A stretch of 64,000 nt of DNA, taken from Cephalopachus bancanus. Taxonomy: Eukaryota; Chordata; Mammalia; Primates; Tarsiidae. The position numbers and the translations under genes are program-made. Shown here piece after piece: positions 19,224 through 32,016 of this stretch; positions within the stretch are counted from its first letter, which is position 1; each line of letters opens with the position of its first letter. The stretch is from contig JAPVLO010000153.1 in NCBI GenBank assembly GCA_027257055.1, positions 930,001 to 994,000 on the forward strand. Direction: 5' to 3'. Below the pieces are notes generated by a model. That model did not search any database. It saw nothing but the letters and a program-made list of their open reading frames with translations, and was not told the DNA's origin.

Positions 19224-22200
19224 AAGGTTCGCTTATGAATGAGAACATGTGATACTCAGTTCTTTGTTTCTGTGATAGATCACTCAGTAGTATGGACTCT
19301 AAGTTCAAACAAGTTGCTGCGAAGTGCATAATTTTGTCCTTATTTATGGCTGCATAATATTTCATCATGTATATGTACCACATGTTTTTTTATCCAGTCC
19401 TCTTTCAGTGGGCAACATGGTTGGTTCCATGTTTATCTATTGTAAATAATGCTGTAATAAACATGTGTGTACAAGTATTTTGTTAATAGAGTGATTTGAA
19501 TTCTTCTGGGTATAATACCAGCAGGGAGATTGCGGGATCATATGGAAGGTCAATTTTTAGGTCTTTTAAAATTGCCACACTGTTTTCCACAGAGGTTGTA
19601 CTACTTTACATACCCACCAACAGTGTAGAAGTGTTCCCTTTTCCCTGCGTCCTCTCCAGTAACTGCTACTTTTTGAGTTATTGATGATGGTCATCCTGAC
19701 TGGAGTTAGGTGGTATCTCAGTGTGGTTTTAATTTGCATTTCGTTGATGACTAGTGTGGCTGAACATTTTTTCATATATCTGTTGGCTGCTCATATGTCT
19801 TCTTTTGAGAACTGTCTATTCATATCTTTTGCCCACTCTTTGTAATGGGACTGTTTTTTGTTTGTTTGTTTTTTCCAGCATGTTTGAGATCCTTGTAGAT
19901 CCTAGATGTTAGGCCTTTGTCAGATATACAGTTGGAAGATATTTTTTCCCATTCTGTGGGCTGTCTCCCCACTCACTTGATGATTTCTTTGGCTTTGCAG
20001 AAGCTTGTCTACCTTATCTCTTATGGCATGGCCACCTGGAGTTTTAATCAGGAATTGGTTGTCAGTTCCAATTTCCATAAAAGCATCTCCTGAATTTTCG
20101 AAGTTTGAGATTTACCCTTGGGTCTTTGATCCATTTAGAGTTGATTTTTTGTGTGGTGAGAGGTAGGGGTCTTGTTTTAATCTTTTGCATTTGGTCAGCC
20201 AGTTATCCAAGCACCTTTTACTGAATAGGATCTTCTCTCCCCTGAGGCTGATGCTGGAGGCTTTGTTGAAGATGAGTTGGTTGAGAAATTGAGGTTTAGC
20301 TTCCAGAAATAGCTATCCTGTTAAATTGGCTTAGATGCCTGTTCTTGTACCAATACCAGGCTATTTTGATTATTGTAGCCTAATAATAAAGTTTAAAGTC
20401 TGGGAGTGTGATACCTCCCACCTTTTTTTTTTTTTTTTTTTTAATGCTGAGGATTGTTTTGGCTATTTGTGTTTGTTTATGTTTCCATATGAATTCCTGT
20501 ATTGTCATTTCCAGGTCTGAGAAGAATGATGCTGGTAATTAATGGGTATTGTGTTAAATTTGTAGATTGCCTTGGACAAGATGGACATCTTAATATTGAT
20601 TCTTCCAATCCATCACCATGGAATATTTTTCCATTTGTTTGTTTCATCTTTGATTTCTTTGAGCAATGTTTTCTAGTTTTTGTTGTAAGGTCTTCCACTT
20701 CTTTGGTTAGGAGATTACCAAGGTATTTCATTTTATTTTGTAGTTATTGTGAATGGGATTGTGCTTTTTATTTGAGTTTCTGTTTGTTTGTTGGTGGTGT
20801 ATAGGAATGCGACTGTCTTTTGCACATTTATTTTATAACTTGAGATGTTGCCAAAGTCCTTTATCAGTGCAAGGAGATTTTTGACAGATTCTTTTGGATT
20901 TTTGAGATATAGAATCATGTCCACTGCAAAGATGAATAACTTAACTTCCTCTTTTCCTATTTGGATACCCTCGATTTTCTTTTCTTGTCTGTTTGCTCTA
21001 GCTAGGCTTTCCAGTACTACATTGAACATGAAGGATAAGAGTGGGCATCCTTGTCTTATTCTGGTTTCCAGGGGAAACAGTTCTAATTTCTGTCTGTTTA
21101 ACAATATATTGGCTGTGGGTTTCTCATAGATGGAACTTACTATTCTAGGGTATGTTCCATCTATGCCTAGATGTTCAAGGGTTTTATCAAGAAGGGGTGC
21201 TGGACTTTATCAAAAGCATTTTCTGCATCTAATAATATAATCATGTGGTTTTTGTTTTTACATCTGTTGATGTATTTAATTACATTTATGGTCTTGTGGA
21301 TGTTGAACCAGTCCTGCACGAAGTCTACTTGGTCATAGTGAATGATTTTTGAGATCCAGTTTGCTAGGATCTTGTTGAGAATTTTAACATTTATGTTCAT
21401 CAAGGATATTGGCCTGTAGTTTTCTTTCTTTATTGGATCTTTACCCAGTTGGGGTATTATTGTGATGTCAGCTTTGTGAAATGATTTGGGAAGAGTTACA
21501 TCTTTCTCACTTGCCTGGAATACTTTCAATAGGATTGGGATCACCTCCTCCTTGAATATTTTGTAGAATTCTGCTGGAAAGCCATCTGCTCCAGGGCTTT
21601 TTTGTTGGTGGTTTTCTCATGACATAGTCAATTTCCTGGGTTGTTATTGATCTATTTAAGGGCTTGATTTCTTCTTGTTTCAACCTGGGGAGGTTGTGTG
21701 ATATCAGAAAATCCTCCATTTCATTTAGGTCTTCAAGTTTGTTCCCATACAGGTGTACATAGTAATCTCAGATAATCTTTTTTTTTTCCTTAGGGTCAGT
21801 TGTGACTTGATGTTTTACTATTCTCATTGTATTTATTTGAGCATTTTCTCTTTTTCTCTGTCTAGTTAGGGGCCCATCAATCTTGTTTATCCTTTCAAAG
21901 AACCTGCTTTTTGTTTCCCTGATTTTTTGTATTAAATTTTTTTCTTCTATGTCCAGTATTTGGGCTTTTATTTTGGTTATCTGGATTCTTCTGCTGAATT
22001 TGGAGTTTTGATGGTTTTGCTTTTCCAACTTCCTTAGGTGATTTGTTAGGCTGTTATCTTGTGATCTTTCCACTTTCTTCATGTGTGTTCATAGAGCTAT
22101 GAATCTCCTCTTATTACTGCTTTCAGGTTATCCCAAAGATTTTGGTAAGATGTTTCATCATTTCATTTGTTTTTCCATGAATCTTTTAATTTCTCTTTTG

Positions 22201-22978
22201 ATTTCTGTAGTTGTTCAGCATCATGCTGTTTGGTGTCCATGTCTTCATGAGTTTGGGGGGAACTTTGTTGATGTTGATATTTATTTTTATTCCACTGTGA
22301 TCTGAGAAGATGCATGACAGTATTTCAATCTTATGAAATTTGTTTATGCTTGATTTATGGCTGAAGATGTGGTCGATCTTAGAGGAAGTTCCATGTGGTG
22401 ATAAGCAGAATGTATATACTGTGGCTGTTAGGTGGAATGTTCTGTAAGTAACAATTAAGTACATTTGATCAAGCATCACATTGAGATTCCAGATCTCCTT
22501 GTTGATTTTTTGTCTTTATGAGCTGTCTAGGGTTGTTAGAGGAGTATTTAAATACCCAGCTATGATAGTGTTAGAGTCAATATCCTTTTTAGTTTACCTA
22601 AAAGCTGCTTTATAAAAGTTGGTACTCTTATTTGGGGTGCATATATGTTTAGGATGGATGCTTCTTGTTGATGTATTGAATCTTTTATCATTATATTGTG
22701 ACTTTCTGTGTCTTTTAAATTTTTGATAGCTTAAAGGGTATTTTGTCTGATATTAAGATTGCAACTCTTGCCTTCTTTTGTGTTCCATTGGCCTGAAAAC
22801 GTGTTTTCCATCCTCTTACTTTGAGTCTGTGAGCGTCCTTTCTGATGAGATGAGTCTCCTGGAGACAACATATTGCTGCATCATGATACTTTATACAATT
22901 TGCTGTTCTATGATTTTTCAGTAGTGCATTTAGTCTACTCATATTCAGGCTAATTATTGAGATGTGGGAGTTTATCCC
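19224..22978 (-). pseudogene. L1 ORF2 (endonuclease-reverse transcriptase), dead
   Basis: Endonuclease N-terminus at 22715-22942 (CCLQETHLIRKDAHRLKVRG), a further endonuclease part with SDHSGI near 22300, reverse transcriptase at 20733-21544 ([17 protein letters not shown]), and the Cys-rich C-terminal region at 19566-19775. The catalytic F-A-D-D box reads FAVD at 20919-20930, so a catalytic aspartate is lost. The start codon appears mutated (ATA near 22975). Several frameshifts. Confidence 0.88.
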
Positions 22979-23067
22979 TGTGATAAGGTTCTTTCGAGTT
23001 TGCTGTTGTTGCTGCTGTGTTTGTTTATTTGTTTGTTGTCTTTCTTTTGATTTGGGGGTTAATTTAT

Positions 23068-24200
23068 GTTTGTCTTCATTCCTTTTTCTGCATTTTAGTA
23101 AAGGATATGGTCATCTTTTTTTTTCTTTCTTCTGTATTTAATACTTTCTTATGTGTTTCTTGTAGAGCTGGTCTGGAGGCAGTGTAAACTCTTAGAGATT
23201 GAATGTCTGGAAAGGATTTTAATTCTCCATTGCTGAAGAAACTTAGTTTAGCTGGGTAGATAATTCTTGGTTGAAATTGTTTATCGTAGCCAGGCTTGGT
23301 GGCTCAGCCTGTAATCCCGCACTTTGGGAGACTGAGGTGAGTGAATTGCCTGAGTCCATGGGTTCGAGACCTGCCTGGGCAACTTGGCGAGACTTCATCT
23401 CCACAATAAATAAATAAAAATTAGCCAGGCATGGTAGTGTGTGCCTGTAGTTCCAGCTACTTGGAAGGCTGAGGTGGAAGGAACACTGAAGCCCAGCAGG
23501 TCGAGGCTGCAGTGACGACAGAGTGGGTGACAGAGTGAGACTCCAACTAAAAAAAAAAGAAATTCTTTATCTTTGAGAACTTTGAAGATTGGACTCCAGC
23601 CTTTCCTAGCCTGAAGTGTTCTATAGATAAGTCTGCTGCTATTCTAATTGGTCTTCCCCAGTAGGTAGTCTGACCTTTCTCTCTTGCTGCCTTTAGGATT
23701 TTTTATTTTATACCTACTATTGTCTAGGGTAGGTCTTCTCATTTGTTGTCTTGCAGGGGTTCTCTGAATTCTTGTGTTTGAGTGGCTGTGTCACTGATGA
23801 GATGAGGAAGTTTTCTTGGATAATTTCAAGGAATGTTTGTTCTGGGGTGGTCTCTGTCTCTCTATGTGCCTTGGGGATTCCAATTAATCTTAGGTTCAGC
23901 CTCTTGATATTATCGCTCATCTCTTGGAGGTTTTATTCTGTCTTTTAAAGTTTCTTTTCTATGTTTTTAACAATTTGGGTTAGTTCCATATTTTGATCCT
24001 CATGCTCTGAGATTCTTTCTTCTGCTTGGCTAATTCTGCTTTCTATGCTTATTAGTTTGTTATTTGTTTCATTCATTGTATACTTTATTTCTGGTATCTC
24101 AGTTATCAACTCCTTCATTCTTTCCTCTTACCTTTCCTCAACTCTATTTATTCTCTCTATTAATATCTTGATATCTAGTTTGTGATTTGAGACCAGACAT
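23068..24200 (-). pseudogene. L1 ORF1 (RNA-binding protein), interrupted by an Alu
   Basis: The start ATG aligns with the same codon of the other full-length L1 (MxGLK...). The coiled-coil part is at 24000-24200 and the RNA-recognition part at 23717-23920 (KRLNLRLIGIPKAHRETE). The C-terminal part is split by the Alu at 23286-23558. Stops in the coiled coil. Confidence 0.8.
23286..23558 (+). mobile_element. Alu-type SINE with a right-arm deletion
   Basis: Left arm complete. The right arm lacks about 35 bases around the GTGGCC hairpin. Duplications GAAATTGTTTATC (23273-23285) and GAAATTCTTTATC (23559-23571). It lies in L1 ORF1. Confidence 0.9.
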
Positions 24201-25848
24201 TCTGGAGGCTCTTCATTGTTTGAGTTCCCAAGTCTGTATTCTTAGTTGTTGTCCTTCCAGGGGTCTGTGTGAGACCCATATTCTTCCTTTGGTTTTTCTC
24301 CATTTGTGAAGGTTTTCCTTCCCCTTTTTTGACCTCTTCTTTAATTCTGTTGTTCAATGATGGGGGATAGCTTTTACTTCTGTTTGCTCAATCTCCTATT
24401 CTTCCTATTCTCCCTCTAGTTTTGTTCCACTTTGAGGCTGAACTGGGGGTGGGAGACTGTGCTTTTGCAGTTTTGAGATTTAGTAAAGGGAGGACTGTGA
24501 TTCAGAAGCTATCTGGAGATTCCAGTATCTGCTGACAGGTGTGTGGGCTCCCTGGAACCCACCTCCCACTGCTTTACAATCTGTTCATGCATCAGGGGTA
24601 TATGTTTGCTCCCTGAAAGCAAAATGAGATAAGGCAAAGAATGGAAATTGGAAGGAGGAAGATGAAAGTAAGGTGAAGAGAAGAAGAGGAAGAGGGAAAA
24701 TAGACTGGTGCACCAACTAACTAATAAACATAGAAACAAAGACAAAAAAATGCAAAAAATCATACAAACAAGTATACAAACTCCCTGTTGATGCTTTCAC
24801 CCTAAAAAATACCCATACACAAACAGAAAATCTAAAAAAAAATACATTAAAATAACAGAAACTAAACAAGTACAAAAATGTAGACAAAAACAGAAAAAGA
24901 GAAGAAAACAAAAACTAAAAAACACACAAACTACAAAAACAACAAAACTTGCTCTGTGGCTGTTTCTGTAACTCCAGATTCCTTTCTCAAGCACTGTTGT
25001 CATTGCTCTTGACTGCTACCACCACTTTCAGCTGCCACTGCCACCTTCAGTTGCTGCTACCATACTAGGGAGCAGCTCCAGTCTCCAGTGCATCCCCTCT
25101 GCTCTGAGCACAGGCTGATAAGGTTGCTGTCAGTGTGGGACAGATGCCCCAGAACTACTGTGGGAGGAGAATGAATCAGATCCAGACTCACCCAACTCAT
25201 CTCCTTCTGCTACTGCTGTCAAGTTCTCACTCAGATCAGATGTGTCTGTGCCTGTTCTAGCATGTGAGAGAGACATCTGTTTCTCTGAGTCCAATGGTAG
25301 ATCTCAGACAGGTATGGGGTTCGCCTCTGGATTCCAGGTTAGAGGTTGGACAGAGCTGGGTTGGGCAACTTGGGTCTCTGTCTGATCCCAGAACAGAGAA
25401 AATGGCACCAGTTGGCATCTCCTCACTGGTAGTGGGGCTCTGTTCTAGATTTCCATGCCCTGCCTTCTCCACAGTTCCTCCTGCTAGTGTCCAGCCTGCT
25501 GCCACAGGTGATGGTGTGGACCAGATGCCAGGTGGTGAGGAGCAGCTGTTCTCTGCTGCCTTCTCTCAAGAGAGCCCTGAGATGGTCTCTCAAGAGGGCT
25601 CTGAGATGGTCCTTTGCAGATGATGATGTGCACTGGGGGCTCCAATCTCAGGGTGTTGGTAGTTTGTAGTCACCTCTAAAGGAGAGCCCTGGGTACATGA
25701 ACCTGAGTCTCCCTCAGAAAGACTTTCACTCACCCACTGGCACACACCCACTATAGCAGAGAGTCTTTATGGACACTCAGTTTTGTAGTGATTCTCACAC
25801 TCCAACCTGTTCCATAGCTATCTTGCCTCTCCTCTCCAGATCTTTTCT

Positions 25849-26346
25849 AAATAAAATTGTAACCTTTCCATACTCCTATAGCTCTTTATAAAATGATTCA
25901 AAAATTATTTGGAATAAAAATTGATAATAGCTAAGCATATTGCCAGAAGAGGAAGAGTAATATGTGAGAAATTTTCTGAGTAGAAGCTAAAATAAAAAGT
26001 TTTAGTGTTCTATACCACTGTAGAATACTTTAACAATAATATATAGTTTCCAATAGCTAAAAGGAGGATATTAAAATGTTCCCCAAACAATGAAATTATA
26101 AATATTTGAGATGCTGAATATATTAATTACCTAAATTTGAGCACTATACAATATATTTATCAAAATATCCCTATGTACCTCATGAATATGTAAAAATTTT
26201 ATTTGTCGACTTAAAAAATTAAATTTCAAAAAATTAAATAAAAAGTAATTAGATTATAATTTGACACAAGAATTAATAGCTAAATAAATGGACCAGAATA
26301 GCCAGCCCTGAAAATAGTTCAACAGTCCTTTGTATAAATATTTATG

Positions 26347-26348
<2 letters not shown>
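25849..26348. other. Unassigned AT-rich DNA
   Basis: No gene or named repeat seen between the L1 5' end and the CA repeat. Confidence 0.4.

Positions 26349-26382
<34 letters not shown>
26349..26382. repeat. (CA)n microsatellite
   Basis: About 17 CA units directly left of the Tigger-like element. Confidence 0.96.
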
Positions 26383-26383
<1 letters not shown>

Positions 26384-26385
<2 letters not shown>

Positions 26386-26892
26386 GTCTCCTACCTTTTC
26401 TAAAGAAGCTACATTCTAAGACCCCCAGTGAGTGCCTGAAACCATGGATCATACCAAACCCTATATATACTATGTTTTCATCTGTATATGCATACTTGTT
26501 ATAAAGTTTAATTTAGGCACAGTAAGAGATGAACAGCAATAGGTAATAATAAAATAGAACAACTATAACAATACGTCAGCCTCACTACTGTTGCATTTTA
26601 GGGTCATTGTTAAGTAAAAGAGGGATACTTGAACACAAGCACTAATATTATAACAAGCCATCTGATACCTGAGATGGCTAGTAAGTGACTAGTAGATGGG
26701 TAGTGTGTACAGCATATAAAAGGGGATGGTTTAGATCGCAGGTTATTTTCTTATGCCACTCAGAACAGCAGACAATTTAAAACTTATGACTTGCTTATTT
26801 CCAGGATTTCCAATTTAATATCTTTGGACCACATTTGACCACATGTAAGTAAAACTGCGACAAGTGAAACCATAGATAAGAGGGGACCACAC
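26384..26892 (+). mobile_element. Tigger-like (TcMar) DNA transposon remnant
   Basis: Matches my memory of Tigger-family elements: AAGACCCCCAGTGAGTGCCT, ACCAAACCCTATATATACTA and AGTAAGAGATGAACAGCAAT on the left; GTAAAACTGCGACAAGTGAA and ATAAGAGGGGACCAC on the right. Non-autonomous, with no coding frame. Confidence 0.65.
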
Positions 26893-27439
26893 ACACACAC
26901 AGATGTTACTTTGTTTTGAAAGTTTGTGAAGTAGCAAAATAAGGTATAGATTATTTAATGTATTAGAAAATGTGTCTGTAATGTGGAGACAATCATGCTA
27001 GATGTTCATTCTACATAATAGAGAAAATGCTTTTTTTGTGAATGAGAGGTTTTTTATCTCAGAAACAATACATATCTTGATTTTAATAAACACATTCAAA
27101 ATAAAACCAGAATTTGCAATCTATTGCTAAACATAGTCTGAAGTAACCTTCTATTATCTGATTACGTTGTCCAAAGGAATACTTCAGTAACTATGAATAG
27201 ACCCTGCTTACCCTTCAGTAGCGTGCAGAGGCACCTTTATGCAAAATCCCTTTAATATCGGATCCTTGTTTTGACAATTACTACTATTTAGGGGTATTTC
27301 ATATTTAATGATATTAGCAGATCTTTAATCAGGGCTTCATTTTCACGGCCCAAGGGCCTCATAGGTTCCTGTCAAATACTGTTGTAAACTTCTGTAGGTG
27401 CCACTGGGGATCATGAGAGTAATGCTCCTTGAAGAATTT
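26893..27439. other. Unassigned AT-rich DNA
   Basis: No recognisable feature. Confidence 0.4.
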
Positions 27440-29225
27440 CGGGGTTTTTTTTTTATAAGCAATTGTAGTAAAATATACATAAAATAAATTTCACCATTTT
27501 CACAGTTTTCAAGCATATGATTCAGTAGTATTAAGTACATGTTCCTTCTTGTGCGACCATCACCATCATTTGTCTTTAGAATTTTGTCATCTTCCCAAAC
27601 TGAAACTCTGTCTCCATTAGACACTAATTCTCCATCCCCTTCCCCTAACCTTTGGCATCCACCATTCTATTTTTTGTTTCTGTGATGTTTAATACTGTGT
27701 TCTCCTCATGTGAGTGCAATTGTACAGTATGTCTTTTTGTGACTGGTCTATTTCACTTAGCACTGTCCTCAAGGCTCATCCACGCTGTAGAATGTGCCAG
27801 AACTTCCTTCCTTTTCAAGCCTGAATAGTACTCTATTGTACATCTATCAAAGGACAATTGAGTTGCTTCCATCTTTCAGCTGTTGTGAATTATGCTGCTA
27901 CAAACTTGGGTCTGATAATATATTTGAATCTTTGCTTACCTGTCTTATGAGTATAAACCCAGAAGTGAAATTGTTGGATCACATGGCAATTCATTCACAT
28001 TTTTTGAGGAATTGCTGGATCATATTGTATTTTTAATTTTTTGAGGAAATGTCATTACTCTTTTCCATAGATGCTGCAACATCTTTCATTCTCACCAACA
28101 GTACACAAGGATTCCAATTTTTTCACAATCAGGCCAACACATCATTTTCTATGTTTTTTTTTAGGAAATAATAATACTAGCCATCTTAATGAATGTGAAA
28201 TGGCATCTCATTGGGATTTTGGTTTACTTTACCCTGATGATTAGTGATATCAATAATAAGTAATAAAAGTCCATAAGTCCATGTACTTATTGAACATTTG
28301 CATTTCTACTTAAGTCCTTTGGTTGGTTTTTGTTGTCATTGAGTTGTAGAAATTCTTTATATATTATGGATCATATGTCTTATCATATATATGATTTGCA
28401 AATATTTTCTCCCATTTTGTGGGTTGCTTTCCATTCTGTTGATAGTGTCCTTTGAGGCAGAGAAGTTTTTTATCTTTTGTTTTTTAAATTTTGATGCTGC
28501 TCATATCATCTATTTTTTTTTATTTGGTTACCTATGCTTTTGGTGTCATATCTAATAAATCATTGCCAAATCTCATGTCACAAAGCTTGTCATTCATATT
28601 ATTTCCTAAGAGTTTTATAGTTTATAAAACTATAGTTTTATAGCTCCTGTGTTTCAGCTGTTAATCTAATTGAAGTTAATTTTTATGTAAGTGTAAGGCA
28701 AGCATCCAACTTCATTTATTTGCATGTGGATATTCAGTTTTTCCAGGGTTATTTATTGACAAGACTGTTCTTTCCCCTTAACATGGCTGTGGCACCTTTT
28801 TCAAAAATCATTTGACCAAAAAAGCCAAGGTTTATTTTTGGGTTCTTTATTCTGTTCTGCGTGTCTATATATCTGTTGTTATTCTAATGCCACACCATTT
28901 TTATTACTGTAGCTTTGTAGTAAGTTTTCAAATCAGAAAATATGAAATCTCCAACTTTGTTCTTTTTCAATACTATTTTGGTTATTTGAGGATCTCTTAA
29001 AATGCCATATGAATTTTAGGATAGATTTTTTTTTCATATATTTCTGAAAAATGACCTTGATATTTTGATAGGGATTGTATTGAATTTGTAGATCACATTG
29101 CTAAATTTCTCAGTTGGACAGAACGGAGGTTTCCTTACTTTCTAGTAATAAATTTCCATATTCAATTTGAGCATTTGCCATGCCATTAAATAATTATATC
29201 TCTCAGTTTTAAAAAAGTTATATTT
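27440..29225 (-). mobile_element. Old L1 (L1M-type) 3' part
   Basis: Reverse of L1 3' UTR and ORF2 C-terminal half, continuous for about 1.8 kb (for example CTGAATAGTACTCTATTGTA near 27820 and the GTTATTTATTGACAAGAC block near 28749). No frame left. Confidence 0.75.
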
Positions 29226-29336
29226 TATTACCTACTTTTTCTGAGCCTGGAATGGCGAGCAGCAAGCAATTATGTAATATTATGTATAAAGGTTTCCAAA
29301 ATCTTCCCTAAGAATGAAGATGAATTTAATTTCTTT

Positions 29337-29866
29337 TTTTTTGCAAATTTTAAAAAAAAATTTCTTTTTCTTTTTACAAATGTGGGGTACAATTCAGGGT
29401 AAGGTACACAAGTGGTCATCATCCAGGTAAAGTTTGGGCCTCCCTTTGGTCCCCACTTCACCACTTCATCTTGTTTGAGGTCAGGTTACCCTTATTGATG
29501 TTATATTCATGCCCCACCTGCCTCGGCAGTTTCCTGCTAACTGCCAGTCTCTTTCTTATAATATTATAACTGTTCAGTGTCCATTTATGCATGAGAATAT
29601 GTAGTACTCAGTTCTTTGTTTCTGTGATAGATCACTGAATATTATAGGCTCTAAATCCATTCAAGTTGCTGTGAAGTCCATAATTTTGTCCTTCTTTATG
29701 GCTGCATAATATTCCATCATGTATATGTACCACATTTTCCTTATCTAGTCCACTTTCATTGGGCAGCACAGTTGGTTCCATGTTTTTGCTATTGTAAATA
29801 ATGCTGTGCAGTCATCTTTTTTATGGAATTATTTGAGTTTCTCCAGGTATATTCCCAGAAGGGGTG
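29337..29866 (-). mobile_element. 5'-truncated L1 3' end
   Basis: T-rich tail, then ACAAATGTGGGGTACAATTC, the 3' UTR and the ORF2 tail up to about 29866. Same lineage as the full-length copies. Confidence 0.8.
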
Positions 29867-30528
29867 AAAATGCAATTCAAATAAATTGAAGAGCTAAGTG
29901 TTAATATTAAAACCATTTAAAACAAAAATTTTTGCCTGATCTCAATAAAAATAAAAAATTACATGAATATGATTGTTGGGAGCAAAAAGAGACTTTTAAA
30001 TATGATGATTTGAAATCAATTTATTGGAATATTACAGAATTTCTTATAAGTAATTTCAATAATATTTACATTTTCTTATAATTATATGTGATTTTTCTAG
30101 CTCACTTAAATAGTGATTTCCAGAACCATTCATCACAAAGTATACATTTACCGAATTCAAGGCATATTTTAAAATTCTAGTGGAAATTTTATTACTCATT
30201 AGATTCTTAAAATTTTTTGCTTTTTGGCAAATAAAAAAGGATTCTATGATATAGGCAAAAAGTAAATTGCTTTAAAAAAGAAATGTTATACCTGTGTGAT
30301 CTCTTACACACAGTTATTCCACAATATTAGGATCCAATCTATAAGGCGTTTGCTTAATTCAAAAAAAACCTTTGCTTGTTTTTTTGTTTGTTTGCTTGTT
30401 TTCCTACTTTTATAGCAAAAAAGGGAACATAAGTCAAAATTGCAAGTCAGAAAAGTATTGGGGTACAATTATATATCACCAAGATATGTTATCTTATACA
30501 CCATGATGTTTTGATTTTAATTCTTTTA
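29867..30528. other. Unassigned AT-rich DNA
   Basis: No feature recognised. The last bases form the left duplication of the next L1. Confidence 0.4.
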
Positions 30529-30542
30529 AAATAAGAACATGG

Positions 30543-32016
30543 GAAGATGGCAACAGCATAGGTGGACTTGTAAGGTTCTCTGAATGTGAGTTCCCAAAAA
30601 GACTCGTATTTTTCTTCCTCCATCCCCCTGCCCACCACCAGTCACACTGGTCCAAGGCCTGGGGACCTTCAATCCCATGCAGAGCCGGATATTGCAGCCC
30701 CCGGCTGCTGTTGCTTCATCATACGTGACTCCTGCCTGTACGGGAGTCTTGGGTCTTGGCTCCCTCCCTGGCTACATCGTCTCTCGCCCAGCATCCAGCA
30801 CCAAGCTGCCGGTCACTCAGGGAGGCTCTGGACACCTGCCCTTCAGAGATACCGGTCCCATTTCTGGCTGAAGTACCCTGTAGGGGGCCCAGGGCCACTC
30901 TTGCCACTCACTAGCATGCCCTTTGGAGCTTTGGAGCTCTGGAGCTCTAGGCCCACCCTGGCTGAGGCACTCAGCACATGACCCGATGCTTGGGGACCCA
31001 GACAAGCAGAGAGAAAGGATCCACAAAAGTGAAACTGCCACTTCAGTCATTCTCCAGGCAGAGATTTGTATTGCCCCACCCCCCTATCAGCAGCCGCCAC
31101 CTCGGTTCCTAAGGTAACATCACTAAACAGGAGACAAAGCCCCACCACTATGCTGAATCAGACAAAAGCAACTAAGCATCACAAACCTCCCAGGCAACAG
31201 GCTAAAAAAAAATCCCAAACTGCAAATAAATCTGGCTGCCTACAATGGAAAACTAAGGGGAGAGGCTGGAGATCAGAGCTAAAGTGACTTTAGACATGCA
31301 GGAAAGTTTCCAGAGCTAGTCTGATCTCTTATTTTGACTTTTGATTTTATCATTTTGACTGTTTGTTTTGCTCACATTTGTTTGCTTTCTCACTTACACT
31401 GTTTCATGATTTTATTGGTCTGTATCTGTGTACCTACCAGTATTCTTTAGGGAATCTTTTTACGTGTTTTTTTTTTCACTTCTCTCCGGGCTTGTGCCCT
31501 TTCTCACCTGTTAGTTGGTATGTTTTCTCTCTCACTCTTCTCTCTTTCTAACTTCCTATTGACCCCCCCCTTCCTCCATTATTTTCCTCTTTCATACTTC
31601 CTTTTGTTCCAGGGACCAAACCTACTTACCGCTGCATGGACAAATAGGTTCCAGTGTGCTCATAAACCTGTTGGTGGTTGCTAGAATCAGCATATAGTTT
31701 CTGAACCACAGCTTCCCTCTCAATTAAACCTCAAAACTGCAAAAAGTACAGCCCGCAGCCCACACTCCAATCTCAAAAGTGAACAAAGCCAGAGGACCCT
31801 CATAAGGAAGAACAGGATATTGCACAAGTGAAACAAAAGCAACCCCACTTTCCCTGAAAAACAGAATTAAAGAAGGGGAAGGAAAGGGGGAAGAGAGAAA
31901 AAAATCTACACAAATGAAGAAAAACCAAAAGAAGAATATGGTTCTCTCCCAGACCCCTGGGACAGCAGACACTGAGAAAACAGACTTCAGAATGCAAACA
32001 ATGAAGATCTCCCAGA
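30543..32016 (+). promoter_or_regulatory. L1 5' UTR (internal promoter region)
   Basis: GC-richer first part (30590-31310), then a T-rich pyrimidine tract (about 31330-31610), then a purine-rich part before ORF1. The open frames at 30586-30981 and nearby are composition-driven, with no known protein. Confidence 0.7.

Larger units (their letters stand above)
19028..25838 (-). mobile_element. Near full-length L1 (about 6.5 kb plus an Alu)
   Basis: Read on the minus strand: a 5' end GAGGAGAGGCAAGATAGCTA at about 25810-25835, a 1.6-kb 5' UTR, ORF1 (ATG at 24198-24200), ORF2, a 3' UTR, and a poly(A) near 19028. ORFs are broken by stops and shifts. An Alu lies in ORF1 (23286-23558). The 5' UTR is GC-richer near 25000-25700 and strongly T/G-rich on the L1 sense strand at 24700-24960. 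Confidence 0.9.

Noticed and set aside
25264..25669. 119-codon frame
   Set aside because: Lies within the L1 5' UTR, antisense to the element; a GC-rich composition effect.
30586..31117. Overlapping frames on both strands, up to 131 codons
   Set aside because: Lie within the 5' UTR of the full-length L1; no recognised domain.
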